In this document: in pieces, positions 33,348-42,600 of the stretch
Layout of the letters: the number at the start of each line of letters is the position of its first letter
Numbering within the stretch: the first letter of the stretch is position 1
NCBI GenBank assembly: GCA_028681135.1
Contig: JAQUJC010000012.1
Coordinates: 1-55,649, forward strand
DNA length: 55,649 bases
Reading direction: 5' to 3'
From: Kiritimatiellia bacterium
GTDB lineage: Bacteria > Verrucomicrobiota > Kiritimatiellia > CAIQIC01 > Lenti-01
The notes under the pieces: generated by a model
What the model was told of the DNA's origin: nothing
What the model saw: only the letters and a program-made list of their open reading frames with translations
Databases searched by the model: none
Position numbers and translations under genes: made by a program

Positions 33348-34382
33348 ATGAATGCCACCATCCAAGATATCTGCCAGGCCACCGGATTCTCCACCGCCAC
33401 CGTTTCGCGCGTGCTCAACGATAGCCCCTTGGTGACCCCCACTACCAAGAAGAAGGTGCGCGCCGCACTGGACCGGATGGACTACCGACCCCATCACGCC
33501 GCGCGCGCCCTCAAGCTCAACCGCACCGGCATGATCGCCGTCGTGTTTCCTGATTTCGACAACGGCTTCTTCACCGAGGTCCTGCGCGGCGTCGATGAAA
33601 CGGCCTCCGAGTTCAAGTTGCATCTGATGACCGCATTCACCCATGGTGCCCGCGACGAGCAAAAACTCATCAACCGCATGATCCGCGAACGGCTTGCCGA
33701 TGCCCTGATTCTCATGAACCTGACCTTCCCGGACCCGTTCTTGCGCAAGCTGCTTCGCTGGAACCTGCCGATCGTCCTGATCGACCGCCCCCTGAAGGGC
33801 AGCTCCATGTCGTCCGTCAGCATCGACAACCGCGCCGGCACGGTCGCCATGACCCGCCATCTGCTGGATCAAGGCCACCGCCGCCTGGTGTTTGTCGCCG
33901 GTCCCGCTGGCACATTTGACGCCGATGAACGCCTTGCCGCCTTCCGCGACACGCTGCAGGCGGCCGGTGTACCCCTCCCCGCCGACGCGGTGTGGCAGGG
34001 CGATTTCACCGAGGAGAGCAGCTCCCGCCTCATGGCCAATTTTCTGCTGCGCAACACCCCGCTCCCGGATGCCATCTTCGCCGCCAATGATGCCATGGCG
34101 GTCGGCATCCTGCGGGTCCTGCGCCAGGCCGGACGCCAGGTGCCCGGCGACGTGGCCGTCGTCGGCTTCGACGGCAGCGATGTCGCCCGCCATCTCGACC
34201 TGACCACGGTCCGCGCCCCCATGCGTGCCATGGGCCGGGAAGCCGCCCAGCAGGCCCTGCACCTCATCCACGGAACCGCCCCCCCCCAGAACGTCGTACT
34301 GCCCTCCCAACTCGTGGTCCGGCAGACCTGCAGCGGCTCTCAGTCCGCCAAAGAAAGCCCCCCCCCCGGAGAACAATCATGA
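33348..34382 (+). CDS. LacI-family transcriptional regulator
   Basis: The 344-residue repressor has the N-terminal helix-turn-helix IQDICQATGFSTATVSRVLN and hinge helix HHAARALKLNRTGMIAVVFP. The periplasmic-binding-like sensor domain includes PIVLIDRP, SVSIDNRAGTVAMTRHLLDQGHRRLVFVAG, PDAIFAANDAMAVGILRVLR and GDVAVVGFDGSD. It lies between paralogous CBM-like genes, with 7 bases before its start and an ATGA overlap at its end. It very likely binds the three ATGTAA..CG..TTACAT operators of this locus. The inducer, presumably a gluco-oligosaccharide, is unknown. Confidence 0.95.
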   Translation: MNATIQDICQATGFSTATVSRVLNDSPLVTPTTKKKVRAALDRMDYRPHHAARALKLNRTGMIAVVFPDFDNGFFTEVLRGVDETASEFKLHLMTAFTHGARDEQKLINRMIRERLADALILMNLTFPDPFLRKLLRWNLPIVLIDRPLKGSSMSSVSIDNRAGTVAMTRHLLDQGHRRLVFVAGPAGTFDADERLAAFRDTLQAAGVPLPADAVWQGDFTEESSSRLMANFLLRNTPLPDAIFAANDAMAVGILRVLRQAGRQVPGDVAVVGFDGSDVARHLDLTTVRAPMRAMGREAAQQALHLIHGTAPPQNVVLPSQLVVRQTCSGSQSAKESPPPGEQS

Positions 34383-34915
34383 AAACCTGCACGTCCATTT
34401 TTCTGGGATTCCTGTGTGTCCTATCGGCCGTCAACAGCGCCGTTGCACAGCTCGAGAACCCCGGCTTTGAAACCGGCTCGCTGGCTGGCTGGTCCACCTT
34501 CGGCTACGGCTGGCGCCTCATCTCCGCCAGCGAAGCCCGCAGCGGGGAGTATGCCCTGGCCGTGGACAACCTGCTCGAACTGGATGAAGACACCTGGCAC
34601 GGCGTGGTTCAGGAAGTGCCCGTTACCGAACGCCGCTCGTATACCGCCGGCATGTATGTCCAATCCCAGAATGTCCGCTATTCTTCCATCTTTCTCGAAA
34701 TCCAGTGGCTTGATGAACACGGCCACGTGCTCCATCAGGTCCGCGCCCCCGCCGTCAACCGCAACCAACCCTACCGACTAGTGGAATTGAAGAAAATGCG
34801 TGCGCCGGTCGGCGCCGTCCGCGCCAGCATCCGCGGTATCTTTTTCATGCCCGGCCTCCCCCGCAACGACAAGGCTCTGTTCGTCTTCGATGATTTCTAT
34901 TTTGATGAAAAATAA
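34379..34915 (+). CDS. Secreted single-domain NPGFE-type CBM-like protein
   Basis: The 178-residue protein has the signal peptide MKTCTSIFLGFLCVLSAVNSAVA. One domain follows, from NPGFETGSLAGWSTFGYGWR through FLEIQWLDEHGHV to FFMPGLP and FDDFYFDE. It is the most divergent copy of the locus family: GDDA is replaced by ASEA and WRG by WHG. It has no C-terminal anchor. The start overlaps the LacI stop by 4 bases, so regulator and binding protein are co-translated. Confidence 0.68.
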   Translation: MKTCTSIFLGFLCVLSAVNSAVAQLENPGFETGSLAGWSTFGYGWRLISASEARSGEYALAVDNLLELDEDTWHGVVQEVPVTERRSYTAGMYVQSQNVRYSSIFLEIQWLDEHGHVLHQVRAPAVNRNQPYRLVELKKMRAPVGAVRASIRGIFFMPGLPRNDKALFVFDDFYFDEK

Positions 34916-34933
34916 CCCCCCCAGGAGAATCCG

Positions 34934-35476
34934 ATGAACCCATTCCGTTTCTGCCCCGTTTTGCTCGTCGTCGGGATACTGGCCACCGCCGCCTCGGCGG
35001 ACAACCGGCTCGCCAATGCCGGCTTTGAATCCGGCGATTTGTCCGGCTGGACTACCTTCGGCCCCGGCTGGCGCACGGGCACCGGCGACGACGCCGCGGA
35101 CGGCGTCCATGGCGCTGTTTGCGACGTGCTGCCCGAACAGACCGAAGAACCCTGGCGCGGCCTCTTCCAGACCGTGCCCGTCACCCCTGGCCGAGCTTAT
35201 TCCGCCGGGGTCGACATCCGCACGGTCAATATCCATGCCTCCAGTTCCTGGCTGGAACTCCAGTGGCTGGACGAGGCAGACAACGTGATCGGCCAGCTCC
35301 AAACCCTTTGGCTCACCACCGACCAGCCCTTTACCCCCGCCGCACTGGAGTCGGTCACCGCTCCGCCAAATGCGGTCGCCGCCAGCATCCGCGGCATCGT
35401 CTTCGTAGAACACGAGACCAGCCCCGACAATCCGGAGTTCATCATTTTTGACAATTTCCGCTTCGAGCGGCATTAA
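34934..35476 (+). CDS. Secreted single-domain NPGFE-type CBM-like protein
   Basis: The 180-residue protein has the signal peptide MNPFRFCPVLLVVGILATAASA. One domain follows: NAGFESGDLSGWTTFGPGWRTGTGDDAA, WRGLFQTVPVT, IRTVNIHASSSWLELQWLDEA and FIIFDNFRFE. It is close to the first and fourth family members. AGGAGA lies eight bases before the ATG and 18 bases separate it from the previous stop. No anchor or catalytic residues are seen. Confidence 0.7.
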   Translation: MNPFRFCPVLLVVGILATAASADNRLANAGFESGDLSGWTTFGPGWRTGTGDDAADGVHGAVCDVLPEQTEEPWRGLFQTVPVTPGRAYSAGVDIRTVNIHASSSWLELQWLDEADNVIGQLQTLWLTTDQPFTPAALESVTAPPNAVAASIRGIVFVEHETSPDNPEFIIFDNFRFERH

Positions 35477-35541
35477 GCCCGCTTCGGAGCGGTAAGCCAA
35501 ACCAGAATGAACAGTCCACCCAACCACAAAATGAGGAACCA

Positions 35542-36162
35542 ATGAAAACATTGCGACAACTCCTGATCCTGACGGCCTGCCTAGCGCTGGCCACCGCAAC
35601 CGCCTCGGCCGAGTTGGCCGACAACCCCGGCTTTGAAACCGGCGACCTGACCGACTGGTCCTCCTTCGGCCAAGGCTGGCGCACCGGGACCGGTGACGAC
35701 GCCTACGCAGGCACCTACGGTCTCGTCTGCGATGTGCTCGACTCGCACATCGGCGAAGAATGGCGCGGCGTCTATCAGTCCGTCCCCGTCACCGCTGGTC
35801 TCGCCTACGATGCCGGGGTCTACATCCGCACCGTCAGCGTGGATACCTCCGCCTCGTTCCTCGAGCTGCAGTGGCTCGACAACATCGGCGGCGTGATCAG
35901 CCAGGAACAGTCGGCCTCCGTCACCAGCGACCAGGCCTTCACCTTCATGGACATCCAGAGCGTCACCGCGCCAGTCGGGGCCGTCGAGGCCAGCTTGCGC
36001 GGCGTCGTCCAGATGCAGTCGCTGCCCACTTCCGGCGACAGCGACTTCCATGTATTCGACAACTTCACCATGACCCAGCAGACCATTCCCGAACCGGGAA
36101 CCATGGCCCTGTTGGCGGTTGGCGCGTTGGGCATGGCCCTGCGCCGTCGTCGCTCGCACTAA
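35542..36162 (+). CDS. PEP-CTERM protein with NPGFE-type CBM-like domain
   Basis: The 206-residue protein has the signal peptide MKTLRQLLILTACLALATATASA, one copy of the locus domain (NPGFETGDLTDWSSFGQGWR ... SFLELQWLDNIGGV ... FDNFTM) and a PEP-CTERM tail: PEPGTMALLAVGALGMA then RRRR. PEP-CTERM tails are recognised by exosortase for surface sorting; no exosortase gene is in this window. It is the only one of the four family members with such an anchor. GAGGAACC precedes the ATG. A terminator follows 14 bases after the stop. Confidence 0.82.
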   Translation: MKTLRQLLILTACLALATATASAELADNPGFETGDLTDWSSFGQGWRTGTGDDAYAGTYGLVCDVLDSHIGEEWRGVYQSVPVTAGLAYDAGVYIRTVSVDTSASFLELQWLDNIGGVISQEQSASVTSDQAFTFMDIQSVTAPVGAVEASLRGVVQMQSLPTSGDSDFHVFDNFTMTQQTIPEPGTMALLAVGALGMALRRRRSH

Positions 36163-36175
36163 CCCGTAACTCCCC

Positions 36176-36218
36176 GGCCGGTGGCGGCCGTATATTCTCC
36201 GCTGCCGGCCCTCTTTTT
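36176..36218 (+). terminator. Terminator/attenuator before the phosphorylase gene
   Basis: GGCCGGTGGCGG (36176-36187) pairs with CCGCTGCCGGCC (36199-36210) over 12 bases, allowing two G-U pairs, with an 11-base loop. It is followed by CTCTTTTT. Only 14 bases separate the T-run from the next ATG, leaving no room for a separate promoter in between. Confidence 0.75.
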
Positions 36219-36232
36219 ACCCCAGACACAGC

Positions 36233-39200
36233 ATGCCAACATCCTCATCCACTTTGCCTTTTCCAGCCTGGGAAGACTCCGGACTCCTCCGTCTCGAAAA
36301 CCGCGCCGGACTGCACTTCCGTCTGCTGCCCAACGGTGCCATTGGCTCCATCGAACACAACGGCGTCCTTATCAATCAGTCTCGCGGCATCCTGCCCGAA
36401 GGCGCCCCGTTCCGCCTCTGGCTGCGCAGCGGACGCGATCTCATTTCCCTGCTGAACCCCGCTTACGTCACGTCGTTCGGTCTCGCCGGCCGGCGCCGGG
36501 CAGTCTGGCAGGGGCGGCGTGCCGCCTGGCGCTGGCAGGTGCAGTTGGAACTGGATGCCGCCCGCTTGGCCTGGACCTGGCATGTCCACCTGTCGCATTC
36601 CGGCCCCCGGCCCCGGACGGCTGAAGTGCTTCTGGCCCAGGATATCGCTCTGGCCGACCTCAAGGCGGCCCGCATCAACGAAAACTACACCGCCCACTAT
36701 CTCGACCATACGCCGCTCGAGCATCCCGAATGGGGGCCGGTCCTGTGCACCCGGCAAAACCTGCCCCAAACCGGCCGACGCCATCCCTGGCTCGCGCTCG
36801 CCTGCCCGACCGGCGCGACCGCCTTTGCCACCGAAGGCCTCGATGTCTTCGGGCTCTCCCAGCGCGTGACCGGACGCCCGCTGGTACAGCAGGGCGATCC
36901 GCTCCCCTCCCGTCGGCGCCAGGGCGAAAGCGCCTGCGCCGCCCTGCAGAGCCGTCCCGTTCTCCTGGATGCCGACCCATCCGCCCGGTTCCAGTTCCGC
37001 CTCACATACACCCCTCATCACCCCGCCGCCACCTCCGCCCGGGATCTCGACCGGCTGCGCGCAGGCAACACCGCCTCCCAGTCCAAGCAAGAGACTTCCC
37101 CCGTGCCCCGTTCCCTCTGGGACGCCCCCCGCCTGCTCCATGGCCGGCACTTCGATTCCGAAACCTGGGACCGCCTCTACCCCCGCCGCCACGGCGAAGA
37201 ACGCATCGGCCGACGGCTCGGTTCGTTTTTCACTCCCGACGGCCGGCATGTCGTCTCCAAGGCCAAGGAATCCATCGTCGAGCGTTCCCACGGCCATGTC
37301 CTGCTGGGCTCGAACCGCCTGCTTCCCGCCACCGACGCCTTCGGTAGCACTGTCTACGCGCCGGGGGTCTTCAATGCCCAAATTTTCTGCGGCAACCCCG
37401 ATTTTGCGCGTGTCCTCACCGTCGTGCGCGATCCCCTCCAGCGCCTGCGCGCCTCCGGTCAGCGGCTCTGGGTGCACCTCGGCGGCACCTGGCGCCTTCT
37501 CGGCACCCCCTCCGCCTTCGCCATGGGCCCCGCCCGCGTCGACTGGTGGTACCGCCTGCCCGGACGCCTCCTGCACATCACCAGCCGCGTCGATGCCGAT
37601 CCCTCCGCTGTCACCCTCGACTGCCGGGTGGTGGAAGGTCCGCCGCTGCGCTGGCTCGCCACCCACCAGCTCTGCCTGGGCACCAACGAACTCGACCACG
37701 GCGGCACGGTCGAAATCCATCCGGATACCGCCAAGGCCATCCTGACACCCGACCCCGACTCCATGGATGCCCAGCGGCATTCCGGCCGCCGCTACCGGCT
37801 CGCGGCCCGACCCGCCAGCGCCGTGGTCGGCATTAGCAACGATGCCGCCCTCTGGTCCGACCGCATGTCCCGCCAGGCACCCTTTGTGGTCGTCGAATCC
37901 CGCGCCGTCCGGCATCTGGCCCTGCGCCTGGATCTCGCCGGTGCGCCGTCCGCCGCCGCCGCCAGGCATTCCAACGGTCTGCCGCCCCCGGCGTGGCGCA
38001 TCACGCGGGCTCCCGAGGGCATGGCGGACCTCGCCGACATCCTGCCCTGGTTCCGCCACGATGCCTGGATGCATCTCGCCGCACCCCATGGGCTCGAACA
38101 GTACGGCGGCGGCGCCTGGGGCACCCGCGACGTCTGCCAGGGCCCCGTGGAGTGGCTGCTCGGCGAACAGCGCTACGCCGACATCCGCGAAATCCTCCGC
38201 CTCGTCTTTTCCCGCCAGTTCGCGAAAACCGGCCTCTGGCCACAGTGGTTCATGCTGGCCCCGTACGCCGATATCCTGCAGCGCCACTGCCACGGCGACA
38301 TCCTCTTCTGGCCCCTCAAGGCCCTTTGCGACTACGCCGAGGCCGCCAACGATCCCGGCATCCTCGATCTGCCCGCGCCCTTCCTGAACGAATCCGGCAT
38401 CCCCGGCCGCCCCCGCCCCCTGCTCGATCACGTGGACCTCGCCCTGCGCACCTACCGCCAAAACTGCGTCGGCGGCACCGCCCTCGTCGCCTATGGCGAT
38501 GGCGACTGGGACGACACCCTCCAGCCCGCCCGCGCCGAGATGCGCAACGGGATGGTCAGCGCCTGGACCGTGCAACTCGCCTACCAGACGTTCGGGCAAC
38601 TCGCTGCTCTCCTGCACCGCGCCGGAGAGGACCGCCGCGCCGCCGCCGTCACCGACCTCCGTGAACACATCCACGCCGACTTCCACCGTCATCTCATGCC
38701 CGACGGCATCACCGCCGGGTTCGCCCTGCTCCGCGGCGGACGCTTCACCCCCCTGCTCCATCCCCGCGACACCCGCAGCGGCATCCAGTACCGCCTCCTG
38801 CCCATGACGCGCGGCATCCTCAGCGGCATCTTGGACCCCGCCGAAGCCCGCACCCACTGCGAACTCATCCGCCAACACCTGCACTTTCCCGACGGCGTGC
38901 GATTGATGAACCGGCCTGTATCCTATACTGGCGGCATCAGCCGCATGTTCCAGCGCGCGGAAACCTCCGCCTATTTTGGGCGCGAAGTGGCCCTCCAATA
39001 CGTCCATGCCCACTTGCGCTACGCCGAGGCCATGGCCCGCATCGGCGATGCCGATGAAGCGTGGTGGGCCCTGCAGATCGCGAATCCGGCCGGCCTGTCC
39101 GAGCGCCTGCCCAACGCCGCTCCGCGCCAGGCCAACGTCTATTTCAGCAGTTCCGACGGCGATTTTATCGACCGCACTGAAGCCTCCGAGCACTTCCATG

Positions 39201-39577
39201 AACTCCGCGACGGACAGCACCCGGTCAAATCCGGCTGGCGTCTCTACTCCAGCGGACCCGGCCTTTATCTCCACAAGGTCCGCTCCGTCCTTTTCGGCAT
39301 CCGCGAACACTACGACCGGATTACCTTCGATCCCGTCCTGCCCCCCGACCTTGCCGCCTGCCGCGTCCAGATGATCCTCGACGGCCGCGACGTCTCCTTG
39401 CGCTTCTCAACCGATCCGGCCGCCGCCCTCCTCGTCAACGGCCACCCCCTCGCTCCCCTCGCCGATCCCGTCAACCCCTACCGCCCCGGCGGCACCCTCG
39501 TCGACCGCCGCCAGCTCCACCAGCATCTCGACCACACCGCCAACGTCATCCAGGTGCCGATATCCCCCGCACCCTGA
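36233..39577 (+). CDS. GH94/GH149-type oligoglucan phosphorylase (likely beta-1,2-oligoglucan)
   Basis: The 1,114-residue protein lacks a signal peptide, so it is cytoplasmic. It has an N-terminal beta-sandwich half and a helical (alpha/alpha)6 half from about residue 600. The latter has GGGAWGTRDVCQGPVEWLL, GLWPQWF, the catalytic-acid region YGDGDWDDTLQPA (Asp758/Asp760 candidates), GIQYRLLPMTRGILSGI and PYRPGG near the end. Length and the GTRDVCQGP motif fit long oligoglucan phosphorylases (1,2-beta-oligoglucan phosphorylase in GH94, or the related GH149), which release glucose 1-phosphate. A neighbouring GH144-like enzyme favours beta-1,2. No clear ribosome-binding site is present. Confidence 0.75.
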   Translation: MPTSSSTLPFPAWEDSGLLRLENRAGLHFRLLPNGAIGSIEHNGVLINQSRGILPEGAPFRLWLRSGRDLISLLNPAYVTSFGLAGRRRAVWQGRRAAWRWQVQLELDAARLAWTWHVHLSHSGPRPRTAEVLLAQDIALADLKAARINENYTAHYLDHTPLEHPEWGPVLCTRQNLPQTGRRHPWLALACPTGATAFATEGLDVFGLSQRVTGRPLVQQGDPLPSRRRQGESACAALQSRPVLLDADPSARFQFRLTYTPHHPAATSARDLDRLRAGNTASQSKQETSPVPRSLWDAPRLLHGRHFDSETWDRLYPRRHGEERIGRRLGSFFTPDGRHVVSKAKESIVERSHGHVLLGSNRLLPATDAFGSTVYAPGVFNAQIFCGNPDFARVLTVVRDPLQRLRASGQRLWVHLGGTWRLLGTPSAFAMGPARVDWWYRLPGRLLHITSRVDADPSAVTLDCRVVEGPPLRWLATHQLCLGTNELDHGGTVEIHPDTAKAILTPDPDSMDAQRHSGRRYRLAARPASAVVGISNDAALWSDRMSRQAPFVVVESRAVRHLALRLDLAGAPSAAAARHSNGLPPPAWRITRAPEGMADLADILPWFRHDAWMHLAAPHGLEQYGGGAWGTRDVCQGPVEWLLGEQRYADIREILRLVFSRQFAKTGLWPQWFMLAPYADILQRHCHGDILFWPLKALCDYAEAANDPGILDLPAPFLNESGIPGRPRPLLDHVDLALRTYRQNCVGGTALVAYGDGDWDDTLQPARAEMRNGMVSAWTVQLAYQTFGQLAALLHRAGEDRRAAAVTDLREHIHADFHRHLMPDGITAGFALLRGGRFTPLLHPRDTRSGIQYRLLPMTRGILSGILDPAEARTHCELIRQHLHFPDGVRLMNRPVSYTGGISRMFQRAETSAYFGREVALQYVHAHLRYAEAMARIGDADEAWWALQIANPAGLSERLPNAAPRQANVYFSSSDGDFIDRTEASEHFHELRDGQHPVKSGWRLYSSGPGLYLHKVRSVLFGIREHYDRITFDPVLPPDLAACRVQMILDGRDVSLRFSTDPAAALLVNGHPLAPLADPVNPYRPGGTLVDRRQLHQHLDHTANVIQVPISPAP

Positions 39578-39629
39578 TTTTCCCCGGACGGGATGCGCCA
39601 AGACCCCCGCCCTTGTGCCGTGGGCCATT

Positions 39630-39690
39630 GGGGTCAGCCCTTAAATGATGAATCTTGAGATTCAAGATTCATCATTTAAGGGCTGACCCC
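39630..39690. repeat. Perfect 61-bp hairpin between convergent genes
   Basis: Two 29-base arms, beginning GGGGTCAGCCCTTAAATGA and ending CTGACCCC, pair perfectly around the loop GAT. There is no T-run, but it lies between two converging transcription units. The GGGGTCAG...TTAAATG wording resembles hairpins I associate with RAYT/IS200-type mobile ends, so it may be a small non-autonomous element that also stops transcription. Confidence 0.75.
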
Positions 39691-39698
39691 ATGGTGGA

Positions 39699-42600
39699 TC
39701 ACCATTCCAGCAGCAGCCGGTAGGCACGGAAGCCGAGGTTGGGAACGGGATCGATGATCTGGATGGATTCGCCTTCACCCGGAATCTGGGCACCGCCAGG
39801 CAGGACCTGCCAGGGCACGGCATCCAGCAGATTGGTGCAGTAGTGCAGCGTGTACGTGCGCCCGAGCATGCCGAACCACGTCAGGACCGTACCGCCGGGA
39901 TCGTAGCCGCTGGCCAGCGCGAAGAATGACAGCGGATCGGTCGGGTCCGTGCCGACCGCCCACTCTTCGCGATTGGTAAACCTGTCCTCATCGCCGTCAC
40001 CGTCCGGATGCAATCCCGCGGGCGAGCCGCTGAATTCGATTTCCCAAGCGTCGGGCAGGCCGTCGTTGTCCATGTCGAAGTCGTCGTCCATCGAATAACT
40101 GCCAACCTGGCCATGCTCCAGCACGTTGTCGCCGTCCGCCGTCCGGATCACCAGCCGGACCTGCGCGCGGGCGTCGAGATTGCGCCCGATGAACCAATCC
40201 TCCGACGACGGAATGGCGAAGCGGGTGTGGTCGATCAGCCGTCCCTCGGGCAGCCGGTAGATGTTGGTCAGCACCACCGAACCCGACGCGGGAATCGTCC
40301 GGTTGGTCCAGACCTGTTCGAAGTCGCCACCGAGACGATCGCCCTTGTGATTGCGCTCGCTCCAGTGTTCGGCCATGTGCGGCGACTGGTCCAGCCACCA
40401 GGTGGTCTCGCCGTACTCCTGCACGACCTGGATATTCACGCCGACCCGGGCGGAGGCCATGCGATTTTCGATGGTGATTTCCTGCACCACGTCCTCGCCG
40501 GGATTGTAGTGCGGCAGCCCCTCTCCGTCCGCCAGCGGCGGCTCCACGAATCGTACGCGGGCGACCAACGGTTCGATCATCGAGCGCATGCCGGCCACCT
40601 GCGGCGGTCCCGCGGCGTCGGCGGTGAACCCGACGCGCACCAGGCGGGTGCGGTCGATGCCAGGAAAGGCCGACCACGGCACGGCCACCGTCTGCGCCAG
40701 CGACACCACGCGCGCCACCACGCTGGTCAGCGCCACGGAATTGGTCACGCCGTCGGCATCCGCCGCCCAGAGGCGCAGGCGGTCGCCGTTTTCAGCCATG
40801 GCGACATTGAACTGCACGACATCGTGTCCGCTCACGTCCACCGGAACGGTCGTGCTCCAGTAGGCATTTTCGGCGTTGCCCGGCAGGCCGCGCGTTGGCC
40901 CCACCTGTAGCCGGGCGGCCGACACGTCGAAGCCGGTCTTGCCGCCGGCCGCCCGCCGCGCCTCCGCGCGGATGTAGTAGGCCCCCGGCGGCACCGCCGA
41001 CACATCCCAGTCGTACTCCACCCGGTGGGTGTTGGTCGGCACCGCCAGGGGCGTGCCTGGATGGATCGGGATCCATCCGTCGGCGCGGCCGTTGCCATAG
41101 TAGAGGCTGACGTCGAGGGGCTCGTCGTGGCCGTCGGTGGCCTCGACCTCGATGCGGTAGGTGTCGGCACCCCAGTTGTCGCCGCCGTCGGCGGCGGCGG
41201 GACTCCGGATGACCACCCCCGGCGCATAGGTGCTGCGGTAGCGGACGCGCGTATGCACCTGCTCGCCGCGCGCGAGGCTTTCGTTGACCGCGCAGGCAAC
41301 CACCACATTGTCGTTGATCTCCGAAATGGTATTTTGCTCGAAGACATCCAGCTGCAGATCGCGGCCGCCGTCATCCAGAATCGTGAACTCGAAATGGCTC
41401 ACGCGCCGGTACGGCGCCTCGGTGGCGAACCCGTAGGAGTCGGCGCCGCGGTCCTGCTGGAGGATGTAGACCGCGTCGTTGCTGCGCAGCGCACCCAGCG
41501 TGCGGTGGTGGACATTTGTGGGCGGATTGATCGAGCGATGGGTGATCCATTCGCCGTCGGCCTTGCGGATTTTGATGGTGTCGTGGTCGTGGCCCTCGAA
41601 GCCCTCGTTGATGCCCGCCCCGCCCCGCCAGAACATGTTGACCTGCGCGAAGACGTTCAGCGGGCCGTGCTCTTCGAGCACCAGCGCCTTATTGGCGACC
41701 AGGTCGGTTTCCATTTCGATGTAGACGCCTGCATCGGCGACTTGCTCCGGCGCAAAAAAGGCGTCGGTCTGCACCACGCCGGTGAACCACTCGTTGGTCT
41801 TGGAGCGAACCGGCAGAAACATGCGCATGTAGCTGTCGTCGGTGCCGTCCTCGGGCGTGGTGCGCGACATCAGCGCCAGATACCCCTCCGGCATCAGCGG
41901 GGAATCCTCGGCGTACTGGTGGATGCCGAAGATGTCCGCGGACACCGGCCGCAGACTGCCGCCCATTACGCCGTCGTAGTCCGTCATGCGGAAGTAGCCG
42001 TTGCCGCGAATTTCGATCAGCCCGGGGAAATTGGGCTCACCGTAGATGTTGGTGCCGTACTGGTGGCCGACCTTGAAGCCGACGTGGTAGGAAGCGGGCC
42101 CAGGGAGACGGCTAGTCTCGTCGGGATCGAACAGCGAGCGCACGCCGGCCCCGGCGTTGGGCCAGGCGTAGAGGTATTCCTCGTAGGCGTTCCAGTTCCA
42201 GTTACCGTCGCCGCGGCCATACAGCGCAATGGGCTCGATGGTGGCGCTGCCCCGGGCCACGGGCTGCGCGAACCAGCCTTCGCGATCGACCAGCCCGTGC
42301 AGATAGCCCGCGCGCAGGAACACCTCGTTGTGCCCCTGGTAGGTCACGTTGGGATAATCCACCATGCCGTAGCTTTCCTCTTCCGGTGCCCACCCCATGT
42401 GGATTTCAAAGGACTCAAACACGAGATTGGTGTTACCGGGGTCGTCCGTGGCGAGGCCGATCTTCAGCGCCTTGACGTTGTCGGCCGCCCCGTTGGTCGT
42501 CACCGCCGTCAGCACGAAGTGCTTGTCCAGGGTCCGGTCGAATTCGCCGAGGTTCTCTGGAAAGACGACGTGCAGGCGGGTGGGCCAGACGCCATCGTAG

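Noticed and set aside
36245..39310. 1,021-codon open frame antisense to the phosphorylase gene
   Set aside because: It mirrors the codon structure of the real gene in GC-rich DNA, is Gly/Ala/Glu-rich without domains and lacks a signal or family motif. It is a shadow frame.
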